Shown one piece after another: positions 1-9,748 of a DNA stretch of 64,000 nt. Numbering within the stretch: position 1 is the first letter of the stretch; every line of letters starts with the position of its first letter. The translations under genes and the position numbers were made by a program. The DNA is from Citrus sinensis. Its lineage: Eukaryota; Streptophyta; Magnoliopsida; Sapindales; Rutaceae. A model generated the notes under the pieces. That model made no database searches and had not been told where the DNA came from. It worked only from the letters and a program-made list of their open reading frames with translations. Location of the stretch: contig NC_068558.1 of assembly GCF_022201045.2 (NCBI RefSeq), positions 6,043,501 to 6,107,500 on the forward strand. The letters are read 5' to 3'.

Positions 1-31
1 TTTATAAATATGCATTTTCTAACACTCAACA
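1..31 (-). repeat. 3' LTR of the Athila element (terminal 31 bp only)
   Basis: These 31 bases are identical to the outer end of the right-hand LTR (11078-11108) and end in CAACA, the inverted counterpart of the TGTTG at the other LTR edge. The remaining ~1.33 kb of this LTR must lie to the left of the window. Confidence 0.9.
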
Positions 32-66
32 CACCCCCCAACCAGCTTATTGCTAGTCCCTAGCAA
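32..66 (-). other. 3' polypurine tract with adjacent stem-loop
   Basis: On the minus strand a G-rich run, CTGGTTGGGGGGTG, abuts the LTR start TGTTGAG, the expected position of the plus-strand DNA priming site. Immediately upstream is a perfect hairpin with arms TTGCTAG (50-56) and CTAGCAA (60-66) around a 3-base loop. A second copy of this hairpin-plus-tract module lies at 1835-1874. Confidence 0.8.
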
Positions 67-1834
67 ATAAAGCGAAAACAAAATTCAAATTCAAAATATA
101 TATATATATATATATTTAATAGAAACACTCGTATTTATTCCGTCAAATTAATGATAGCAATCAAATAAAAGTATAAGCATTATCTCCAGTCTAAAGCAAC
201 ATCACACCCACATCAACCATCCACATGAATCAGCCCAGTAGACTTTGTCATAACTACTTTCAATAATGACATGTCAAACCCCAAAATCTCACTGGAAGTA
301 GTGACACTCTCACAAAGAAATTAAAACCAATAAAAATAGTCACTCCAATGAATGGTAATTGAAAGAGAAAATAATAAAGAAGTGATATCACATGCTTTCA
401 CTAAGATGAAATAAATATGCCCTCAGCTTATAAATAATACGAACTCAAGTCAAACAAAAATGCTAGTCAATCCACTTTATTTATCTTCTTTTTTTTTATT
501 ATGCATCACTACATCTTTTTAGCCCATATAACTAGCTTCTACTTCAAACTATAGTTCCCTAAAATCAAGAAGGACTTTTATTAGGACGTAACGTAGGCTA
601 GGGACATGGCTAACAAAGAAGAAAAATAAGGAAAACAAAGTGTATGTTTGAGAAAAATGCAGAGATTTTTTTTTTTTTTGGAAATTGCAAGGTGGATTTC
701 ACCTATTATTTTTATTTTTTTATTTTTCTCTTGAAACAACAACTTTTGTTTTTTTTTTTTGGCATAACTTTACTGAACAACATAATTATTTACATTTTCT
801 CAAACATAAATAGGTGATGGAACCTATAAGATATCGGGTAATACTCCAAATCGGAGTGGGTCAAGAGGATAAGTTTGACAAAGAAAGGTTTTTTTTTTTA
901 AAGGCTCAAAAGGGTCAACTATGGATATTTGATAAAATGGATGGCTAGAAAGGCTCAAACGGACCAAAGATGGCATTTCCATCGTCTTTTAGGGCTCTAA
1001 ATAATCTTCCATATCTACTAGTTAGATGGGCCTCCAAATGTAGCAACACATATTTTTTTTCTTTTTTTTTTAATTTTACAATTTTTTTTAAGGGTTAACT
1101 CAAAAGAAATCTAGAGATCGTGTATACAATAATAAACTGTTAAGTTGTATAACGAATGGGCAAAAGGGGTACTCTCCAAGAAAAATGATAGGCTCAAAAA
1201 CTCACTTGGTACTTATTATGACATGTTCATTCTTCAAGCAACTCATATTTGTCTCCAACATCAACATGTAGAGTAGCAAACACAATGTAACATCACTTAA
1301 GACCAAAGATAATACAAATACTAAAATTTAAAATTAATCATGTCATCCAATGTTAAAACAAATCACACAATTTTTTATTTTTATTTTTCAAACAACATTC
1401 TACCCTCCAACCTATTCTAAGCATGAAAGGAAAATATGCATGCAGAAATGTGAAAATGATGCATAAAAACTAATTAGAAAAGTTACACGTAAAATGATAG
1501 AAAACGAAAATGATTGTTTTTTTAAAGAAGATGCGTTTCTAGAGGAACTACACTCCATATTCAGCCATCTTCGACTTAAAAGTTAGAAAATGTATATTTA
1601 TAGAGGAGAAATTAAAAAAAAGAAAAATAAACATAAACACATAATAAAGAAAAAGAAAATGTCTGAATTTTTTTTAAGTTTTTTTTTTTAATTTTTTTAA
1701 AACGATGAAGATGCGTTTCTAGAGTCACTACACTCCATATTCAGCCATCTTCAACACAAAAAGTTAGTAACAGTTAGTTTCTACAACAAAAAATTAGTAA
1801 AAACTTAACCAAAATTTTACAATTGTCGATTATT
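67..1834. other. non-coding 3' region of the Athila element
   Basis: AT-rich sequence with T runs between the LOG-like ORF and the 3' LTR. I see no coding potential. It holds a (TA)n run near 97-116 and a pair of 46-bp direct repeats (1527-1752). Confidence 0.6.
1527..1752. repeat. two 46-bp direct repeats, 180 bp apart
   Basis: Copies at 1527-1572 and 1707-1752 differ at about three bases in the middle. Each begins GAAGATG and ends CATCTTC, so each unit could fold on itself. Function unknown; they lie in the element's 3' non-coding region. Confidence 0.8.
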
Positions 1835-1874
1835 CCCTCCCCCCAACCAGAACGAAACATTGTCCTCAATGTTT
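1835..1874 (-). other. second (internal) polypurine tract with stem-loop
   Basis: The minus strand carries CTGGTTGGGGGGAGGG at 1835-1850, sharing CTGGTTGGGGGG with the 3' tract. Next to it is a hairpin, arms AAACATTG (1855-1862) and CAATGTTT (1867-1874), loop TCCT on the plus strand. It starts about 60 bases past the LOG-like stop codon. It could be an internal plus-strand primer site or the remnant of an older 3' end. Confidence 0.7.
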
Positions 1875-1935
1875 GAAATGAAAGAAGTAGAGTTTAGAAG
1901 ACATCACCTGGGTGGTGCAACACAGAAAACAATAT

Positions 1936-2643
1936 TTACAAGCGGAGAGTTAAATCTAATTTGTACTTCTTACTGCGGCTACTGTTACCATCATTATGTG
2001 GATGCTCCAACACAAAGGTCCAGGGGTTTGGCTCCGGTTTATAAGCTTGTAACAGATCAAGTAGCTCATTAGCAGTGTGAGCACAAATAAAAAGTTTTTT
2101 CACATTAGAAGGAATGAAATAGTTTTTTATTGCATGGTTAAGAAATGCGATAAAGCCATCATAAAAATTATTGACATTTAACAAACTGATGGGTTTCTGG
2201 TGGATGTGCAGATGGGCCCAAGATGCTAGTGTGATAAGTGCCTCTAGTGTTGCAAGATCTCCTGGAAGGAAAATAAAAGCATCAGCATGATTAAGCATTT
2301 CAGTTATTCTTTCTTGCATACCTGAGACGACTAACTCTTCTCCAGTTGATGAGTCAGACGAACTGCCCAATAGTTTTAGAACTCTTGGGATGATGCCTAA
2401 CACTTGGCTGCCTCTGATAAAAGCTGCTTCTGAGACCATTTTCGATAACCCTCGATTACCTCCTCCATACACCAAGTGTAATTTTCTCGTTGCTATGCTT
2501 CGACCAAGATCTATGGCTGCCTCAACGAACTCTTTATGTTTGCCATAGGTAAATTCGGAAAGCACACAAATGTTCTTGAATTGTCTATTAGGAGTAGCTG
2601 CCATTGTGATACTTCGCAAAAATAATTTGTGAGTGCTTGACAA
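1936..2643 (-). CDS. LONELY GUY (LOG)-like protein carried by the retrotransposon
   Basis: A 235-residue intronless ORF homologous over nearly its whole length to plant LOG cytokinin riboside 5'-monophosphate phosphoribohydrolases, which release free cytokinin base from its nucleotide. The Rossmann-type core is clear: FKNICVLSE near residue 22, VYGGGNRGL at 58-66, MQERITEM at 109-116, then PGDLATLEA at 127-135, followed by an IHQKPISLLNV segment. In active enzymes the last motif is PGGxGTxxE. Here the second Gly is Asp, the third Gly is Ala and the final Glu is Ala, while Arg112 of the partner motif is kept; activity is therefore doubtful. Met14 is an alternative start. Plant LOG genes normally have several introns, so this looks like an RNA-derived copy. 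It lies between integrase and the 3' LTR on the element's coding strand and is fully open. Confidence 0.85.
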   Translation of the reverse strand: MSSTHKLFLRSITMAATPNRQFKNICVLSEFTYGKHKEFVEAAIDLGRSIATRKLHLVYGGGNRGLSKMVSEAAFIRGSQVLGIIPRVLKLLGSSSDSSTGEELVVSGMQERITEMLNHADAFIFLPGDLATLEALITLASWAHLHIHQKPISLLNVNNFYDGFIAFLNHAIKNYFIPSNVKKLFICAHTANELLDLLQAYKPEPNPWTFVLEHPHNDGNSSRSKKYKLDLTLRL

Positions 2644-2922
2644 AAAAAATCACATTTAAGAGTCTTGGTGATAGTGGGTCATAGTTGTGTATGAGGTAAT
2701 ATGTCAGTGTCAAATAACGTGTAAAGCACATGGCTTGCGAGTAAAAAAAGAAACAGTAAAAAGAAAAAAGTAAACAGTAACAAAATTATTAAAGATAATA
2801 AAGTAAACAATAAAACACCAGTAAAATAAAATAACAGTAAAGTAAAAGGATATTTACAGGTAGTTGCGACTGTGGCTCACATCTTCCTCTGGTTTTACGT
2901 CCAGAAACGGCTTGAACACCCT

Positions 2923-3480
2923 CTATGGGTCGAGGATAGGCTTCCCATCCAGTTTTCTTATAAACTGGCAAACAGGATCGTTTATAGTCAAATTCCCGAG
3001 ACTATATCGTGCATGCTCTTTCTGGAATAATGGCCATAACTGGAGAATCGCTCCTTGCACATATCCACTGGGATGCGTTTCAAGAGACAAAATGATATCA
3101 TCCAATGACTCCTTATTCAAGCCATCCCTAATGAATTGAATTTTATCTTCCCTGTTATCAGACACCATTCCTAAAGAACATGGGTTTTTATTGCAACTCA
3201 TTCTGGCACACTTATGACAAGCAACAGAAATTCTTCGAGCTCGTCGTTTTCTTGCATAATTTCCTTTACCACAACCAGGCATGTATGCAATAAATTTTGG
3301 AGGTAACTCACCCGCCGATCGTACTTTTGCCTCAATTAACCAACGGATATCAGCAGGTATGTTATTCCTCATGAGTAATCGCATGCGTTCGGACCGAGCT
3401 TTATAGATCGTAAGGAGGGCATTCTGAGGAAGTGAAGGGAATCGCTTGTGAAGCTTTGCTAGAATCTCGTTTCTGTCCAT
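2923..3480 (-). CDS. Arg/Cys-rich accessory protein of the Athila element, 185 aa
   Basis: Uninterrupted ORF just downstream of the 77-residue ORF and 280 bases upstream of the LOG-like ORF. The first ~60 residues are mostly helical and charged. A basic stretch at about 76-83 (YARKRRARR) is followed at once by a cysteine cluster C88-x2-C91-x4-C96-x4-C101, a layout expected to bind zinc and nucleic acid. I cannot name a family with certainty. The basic-run-then-Cys-cluster layout recalls the small nucleic-acid-binding proteins of plant flexiviruses (carlavirus/mandarivirus type), but this is an impression from pattern, not an alignment. It is not the usual Athila env-like ORF: I see no membrane segment. 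Function unknown. Confidence 0.6.
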   Translation of the reverse strand: MDRNEILAKLHKRFPSLPQNALLTIYKARSERMRLLMRNNIPADIRWLIEAKVRSAGELPPKFIAYMPGCGKGNYARKRRARRISVACHKCARMSCNKNPCSLGMVSDNREDKIQFIRDGLNKESLDDIILSLETHPSGYVQGAILQLWPLFQKEHARYSLGNLTINDPVCQFIRKLDGKPILDP

Positions 3481-3622
3481 ACCTTCGCCTCAGAATATCA
3501 GTTATTATGGGAAACTGAAGTAACCGACTTGATTATCACGGAGTACCGTTATCCGCCACTTCACCGGGGTAACAAACTAAAGCACTCAAACAGAAAAAAT
3601 AAATTAAAACACACAAAGAAAA

Positions 3623-3856
3623 TTAAAATCGTCCTCTTATTGAATTTACCTCAAGCTCCAACTGGATGTCATAAACACTTCTCTCAATGTCTCTGAGTTG
3701 GCTTTCTAAACTCTCAACATAGGCTACTAACTCCGGTGGCTGTAGAGCCCAAATGCGATGTGTTTTACAAAATTGAATCAGCCGTTTGAGATTAGTTTTG
3801 ACACGTTGAAGTGGTTTAAGAATGTTCAGGAGGAACCGTCTAAGTAAGGTTCTCAT
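3623..3856 (-). CDS. small basic accessory ORF, 77 aa
   Basis: Open frame between the integrase end and the 185-residue ORF, same strand. The N-terminal ~35 residues are rich in Arg, Lys and Leu; the C-terminal half (from about residue 40) has a heptad-like pattern ending in an acidic stretch, suggesting a short coiled coil. I do not recognise a family. It may be a real accessory protein or a chance ORF; its position in line with the two longer accessory ORFs is the only support. Confidence 0.35.
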   Translation of the reverse strand: MRTLLRRFLLNILKPLQRVKTNLKRLIQFCKTHRIWALQPPELVAYVESLESQLRDIERSVYDIQLELEVNSIRGRF

Positions 3857-3977
3857 GAGTAAAAATGATAAAAAAAAAACTTAATAGTTAAACAAACACA
3901 CTTATGCAAAAATAATTTCAATTAGCAAAAGAATAATATAAAGAAAGAAAACAAAATCAAATCAACGAAAAGAAAAA

Positions 3978-6900
3978 TCAATTCAAATTTGGTGGGTCAC
4001 TCAAATTTATTTCGGTGTCTTCTTCATGTGGTTGGTACTCTAGATATGGCTTTAATCTTTGACCATTAACTTTAAACGTGACACCATTCTTTGGGTCCTT
4101 AATTTCAATTGCCCCATGTGGAAAAACAGTATGTACAATAAATGGACCAGACCAACGAGAGCGTAACTTACCTGGGAATAGGTGCAAGCGAGAATTGAAT
4201 AAAAGCACTTTCTGACCTGGAGTGAAAGATTTTCTCATAATTTGCTTGTCATGGAAGACTTTCATTCGTTGCTTATAAATCTTGGCATTTTCGTACGCGT
4301 CATTGCGAATTTCTTCAAGTTCTGCCAGCTGTAATCTTCTTTCTGAGCTGGCTTGCTGCATGTCAAAATTGAATTTCTTGATGGCCCAATATGCACGATG
4401 CTCAAGTTCCACAGGTAGGTGGCAAGCTTTTCCATACACTAGCTTGTAGGGTGACATCCCAATCGGGGTCTTGAAAGCCGTTCTATATGCCCATAATGCA
4501 TCATTAAGTCTTAATGACCAATATTTTCTGTCCGGCCTCACCGTCTTTTCTAATATGTGCTTTATTTCTCGATTGGAGATCTCAACTTGGCCACTGGTTT
4601 GCGGATGATACGGAGTCGCCACTTTGTGTGTGATTGAATACTTTGTCAAAAGAGCTTTGAATGCTTTGTTACAAAAGTGGGCACCACCATCACTGATTAT
4701 TGCTCGAGGGAATCCAAAGCGTGAAACAATGTTGTTTTCAAAAATCCTATCACCACCTTGTGATCATTGGTTTTGCATGGAATTGCTTCTACCCATTTTG
4801 ATACGTAGTCAACAGCAACCAATATGTATTGATGGCCAAAAGATAGGGGAAAGGGTCCCATGAAGTCGATACCCCATACGTAAAAAATTTCAACCACTAA
4901 AATTGAATTTAATGGCATCATGTTCCTTCGTGTAATGCTCCTCATTCGTTGACACCTATCACATGAAGAACAGAAAGTGTAAGCATTTCGAAATATAGTT
5001 GGCCAATAGAAACCACATTGTAAAACTTTAGTCGCTGTTTTCTTAGCGCTGAAATGGCCTCCACAAGCTTGTTCATGGCAGAATGAAAGGATATTCGGAA
5101 TTTCACTTTCTGGGACGCATCGTCTAACAATTTGGTCTGCACAATACTTGAACAAATACGGGTCATCCCAAAAGAAATTCTTTATTTCTACAAAGAATTT
5201 AGCATTGTCTTGCTTGGTCCAATGCTCTGGAAGTTGACTTGTAACAAGATAATTCACGATGTCAGCATACCACGGTAATACTTCCACATTCATGAATTGT
5301 TCATTAGGGAATGACTCATTTAATGGTAATGGCTCTGTAGTTGTGTCAAAATGGAGACGAGAGAGGTGATCCGCCACAACATTTTCTGTACATTTTTTAT
5401 CTTTGAATTCCAAGTCAAATTCCTGCAAAAGTAACACCCAACGAATTAGTCTAGCTTTTGCATCTTTCTTTGTGAGAAGATATTTAAGAGCTGCATGATC
5501 TGTGAATATAATTATTTTACAACCAATGAGATAAGATCGAAATTTCTCTAATGCAAACACTACTGCTAGCATTTCTTTTTCAGTAGTTGAATAGTTCAAC
5601 TGTGCATCATTCAATGTCATACTAGCATAGTAAATGACATGGGGAATTCGATCAACTCTTTGTCCTAATACTGCTCCTACTGCATAATCAGATGCGTCAC
5701 ACATGAGCTCAAATGGTAAGCTCCAGTTCGGGGGCTGAATGATGGGTGATGATGTCAACAAATGCTTTAATTTTTCAAACGCAACAAGACATGAATCATC
5801 AAAGATAAAAGGTAGATCCTTAGCAAGTAAATTGCATAAGGGTCTAGAAACTTTGCTAAAATCTTTAATGAATCGTTTATAGAAACCAGCATGCCCAAGG
5901 AAAGATCTTACTTCTCTGACTGTTTTTGGTGGAGGAAGATTAGAAATGAGATCCACCTTGGCTTTGTCAACCTCAATACCTTTGCTCGAAATGATGTGAC
6001 CGAGAACAATACCTTGTTTTACCATAAAATGGCACTTCTCCCAATTTAAGACTAAATTCTTCTCGATACATCTCTGCAGAACTAGTGTCAGATGATGTAA
6101 ACATTGATCAAACGAATCACCAAAGACAGAAAAATCATCCATAAAGACTTCAAGGAATCGTTCAACCATATCAGAAAAAATGCTCAACATGCATCGTTGA
6201 AATGTAGCAGATGCATTACATAATCCAAATGACATTCTCCTATATGCAAATGTGCCAAAAGGGCAAGTAAAAGTGGTATTTTCTTGATCTTTTGGTGCTA
6301 TGGGGATCTGATTATATCCTGAATAGCCATATAGAAAGCAATAAAATTCATGTCCTGCTAATCTATCAAGCATTTGATCAATAAATGGTAAAGGAAAATG
6401 GTCTTTACGTGTGACAGAATTCAACTTCCTATAATCAATGCATACACGTCATCCTGTAGTCACTCTAGTGGGTATCAATTCATTATCGGCATTGGCAACT
6501 ACAGTGACTCCTGACTTTTTAGGGACAACTTGCACAGGACTGACCCATGAACTATCAGAAATGAGGTAAATGATACTTGCATCTAATAGCTTAAGGACTT
6601 CAGTTCTAACAACTTCTTTCATATTAGGATTTAACCGACGTTGCATTTCCCTAGTAGATTTAGCATTTTCATCGAGGTGAATGTAATGCATGCAGTCTAC
6701 TGGGTTTATACCTTTTATGTCTGCTATGGTCCATCCTAATGCCCCTTTGTGCTCTTTCAAAACATCCAACAACTTACCTTTTTGTTCGTCATTGAGGGAT
6801 GATGAGATGATTACCGGCAGAGTACTTTCTTCTCCCAAAAATGCATATTCCAGAGTGTTGGGTAATGGTTTGAGCTTGAGTTTCGGTGGTGATTCTGATG

Positions 6901-8140
6901 ATGGGATGAGTTTCTTCTCTGATGGTGCTAGTTGCTCAACTCTTGACTTCCATTTATTAGTGTCCATGGATGGTGCTGAGTCAAGTAAAGCGTTGACCTC
7001 ATCGACCGATCTGTCAATATCAAAATCCAAACCAAAGTGAGTTAAACATGTTTGTAAAGGATCATCACTAAGGTTTGAAATAAAAGTGTCATCAACTAAT
7101 GCTTCAATTAAATCCACATCAACAATTCCATCATCTGCATTGTGAGGTTGTTTGGCAATGTTGAAAATGTTCAGCTCCATAGTCATGTTGCCGAAGGACA
7201 ACTGCATATTTCCGGTCCTGCATTGAATGTGAGCATCCGCAGTTGCCAAGAAAGGTCGGCCTAGAATAATGGGGATGTGCTTCCTTGAATCCTGTATTGG
7301 TTGAGTGTCAATTACAATGAAATCAACAGGAAAATAGAACTTGTCTACCTGGATAAGCACGTCCTCCACAATACCACGAGGTATTTTCGTGGACCGATCT
7401 GCAAGCTGTAACACCACTGGAGTTGGGTGTAATTCTCCCAGTCCAAGTTTCACGAATACTGAATAAGGCAACAAATTTACACTAGCTCTTAAATCCAACA
7501 AAGCATTCTCAATTGTGTGGTTCCCTATGCTACATGAGATAGTGGGGGAGCCTGGGTCTTTGCATTTTAAAGGAATTTTATGTTGGAGTATAGAACTAAC
7601 GTTTTCTCTTAAAAATGCCTTCTTTTGAACATACATATTTCTCTTTTTAGTACAAAGGTCTTTAAGAAACTTGGCATAAGATGTAACTTGTTTAATAGCA
7701 TCAAGCAAAGGGATGTTAACACTTACCTGTTTGAAGATTTCGAGAATCTCACCTGTGGATTTTCCTTTTTTGCCTTTAGTTAACCTTTGAGGAAATGGAG
7801 GTTTGGGAACGTATTCTCGTGGGTTGGTTTCTTCTTTCTCCTCCGGTGATGATTCCTCAACATTCACAGGTACAATTTGATTTTCTTTTGTTACCGGCAT
7901 CTCCACTTTGTTGTCGACTTCTTTTCCTTTTCGCAAGGTCATGACTGTTTTAACCTCTCCATGCTGTTGCGGTGAACTGGTACTTGCTTCATGCACTCCT
8001 TTAGGGTTAGGCACTGGTTGACTTGAAAACTTACCTTTCTCAACGGTCATTGCCAAGGTCTGAACTGAAGAAGCAAGTTGTCCCACCATCTTCTCGAGGC
8101 TTGAAACTGATTGGGCTTGTGAGTTGAAGCCCGCTCTCAA
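3978..8140 (-). pseudogene. Athila pol: protease, reverse transcriptase, RNase H, integrase (broken)
   Basis: Order from the right: a charged linker, retropepsin (about 7490), RT with the FMDDFS box (about 6130-6150), RNase H with its Asp/Glu residues, the integrase zinc-binding region near 5090-4940, the DDE core, and a C-terminal domain ending at 3978. Lesions visible: the protease DLGA box reads DLRA; a TGA replaces an expected Trp codon at 6449-6451; the RT motif expected as FLDGYSGYN reads FLYGYSGYN, losing the first catalytic Asp; the reading frame shifts near 4745-4760 in the middle of the integrase core. The last 223 residues are open again in the shifted frame. The protein would replicate and integrate the element; this copy cannot. 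Confidence 0.9.
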
Positions 8141-9380
8141 TTCATTTCGTAGTCCATCAATGGTGCGGTTTTGTTACTCAATATAGAGTGAGTAAGATTC
8201 TTGAGATTCTGGAATGAATCCTCCCATGGTCTAGGTTGAGAGTAGTTCTGGTTCTGATTGTATGGTCTAAATGGGGGCTGAGAGGCTTGAGGAATTTGCG
8301 GAATTGGTTGCATTGGTGGAGCTGGAGCTGCTGGTCCATTCTGTTGGAATCCTTGAGACCATGAAAATTGGGGTGGTCTCTCCATCCAGGATTATATGTG
8401 TTGGAGTATGGGTTATAATTCGATGGTTTTCTTATTACACCTATGGCATTGGCTTGATCTGAGTATGAGTCATGGTCATGTGATTCTGTTGATTTAGCAG
8501 TCGATAACGATGCTATTTGTCGAGCAAGACCTTCAACCATCTCCTTGACTTCTTTGATTTCTGAAGTTGATTCGTCAATTTAAACCTCATTCACTCCTTT
8601 AATTCTTCTAGTAGTCCTGAGTGATCGACTCCGTTGTTGGGAATTATCTGTTTGTCGCTGGAAGAATTCTCAAATTTCTGATGCACTTTTTGACATTAGC
8701 TCTCCTCCACTTGTTGCCATTAGTCATTCTTGCACATTTGGTAGTAATCCCTCCAAAAAGTATTGGCATTAGTGCCATTTCTCGTACCCATGATGTGGAC
8801 ACTTCAAGAGTAGCCCATTGAATCGCTCCCATGTTTCGAAAAATTGCTCATCCTCTCTCTGGGTAAACTCCGAGATTTCCCTGCGAATAGCATTGGTTTT
8901 ATGCACTGGGAAATATTTATTCAAAAATTTAGTTACCATTTGTTCCCATGATGCAATGCTATTGGCAGGCAATGCATTAAGTCATGAACGAGCTCTATCC
9001 TTTAAAGAAAATGGGAATAATCTGAGTTTAACATCATCATCTGAAAAATTCTCGTATTTAAAAGTTTGACAAATAGCATGAAAATCATTCAGATGATTAT
9101 ATGGGTCCTCATTTTCTAAGCCATAGAATGTGGGGAGACAATTTAGCACACTAGGTTTTAGTTCAAAACTTCTAGCAGCTATATTTGGGTATCTTATACA
9201 TGATATGCTCAAATTAGCTAAGGGACTGAAGTAGTCCTTAAATGGCCTCTCCTGTGGTGCTTGTAAATCCATTCCAAATTTATTTTTAATGTGCTTTTGT
9301 GTGCGAAGTGTTTTCTCAAGTTCAAGGTCTATAGGTTCAAAATTGGGTAATAATGACATTCGACCATGCATGCAAAACAA
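8137..9380 (-). pseudogene. Athila gag (broken)
   Basis: The N-terminal part (from 9380) and the capsid-like core around 9000-8770, with its WLNALP-type and FETWERF-type motifs, are clearly Athila gag. Breaks: TGA in place of a Trp codon at 8982, TAA at 8769 after YEKWH, further in-frame stops near 8702 and 8650, a frameshift near 8370 and another near 8150 at the junction to pol. The Gln/Pro-rich segment at 8385-8180 is the linker typical of this family. The true start may be at one of several Met codons near 9380. Confidence 0.85.
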
Positions 9381-9748
9381 ATAAAATAAAAAATAAAGAT
9401 GGGAACAAAATAAATAAAAATAAAAAAGATGGAGAAATTATGATACTAACCTTATTACGCTATTACAAACTTTCTATAAAAATACACAAAAACAAATACG
9501 TGAAATAAATTAAATAAAAATAAATTAATAAGATAAAAAAAATTACAAAGAAAAATAAATTCAAAATTAAATTACAGAATTTTAAAGAAGAGAGAAAATA
9601 AATAAATAAAATTCTTAGCTCAAAATGTAAATTCACTCTTTTTTTCTTTTTTTTTCTTTTTACAAGAAAACAATTAAAAGAAATTATTCACAAAAATTAA
9701 TTCTATGAATTAAAATTACTTACCTCCTTGGCAACGGCGCCAAAAACT
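9381..9748. other. 5' leader of the Athila element
   Basis: AT-rich untranslated leader between the 5' LTR and gag on the minus strand. It includes the primer binding site at 9730-9742; no other feature seen. Confidence 0.6.
9730..9742 (-). other. primer binding site, tRNA-Asp type
   Basis: On the minus strand TGGCGCCGTTGCC begins a few bases after the LTR end, matching the start of the primer site used by many Athila elements (complement of the 3' end of tRNA-Asp). The bases that follow (AAGG) diverge from the usual GGGG. Confidence 0.8.

Noticed and set aside
2864-3139. plus-strand ORF opposite the 185-residue accessory ORF
   Set aside because: Antisense to the longer minus-strand frame, which runs in the element's coding direction.
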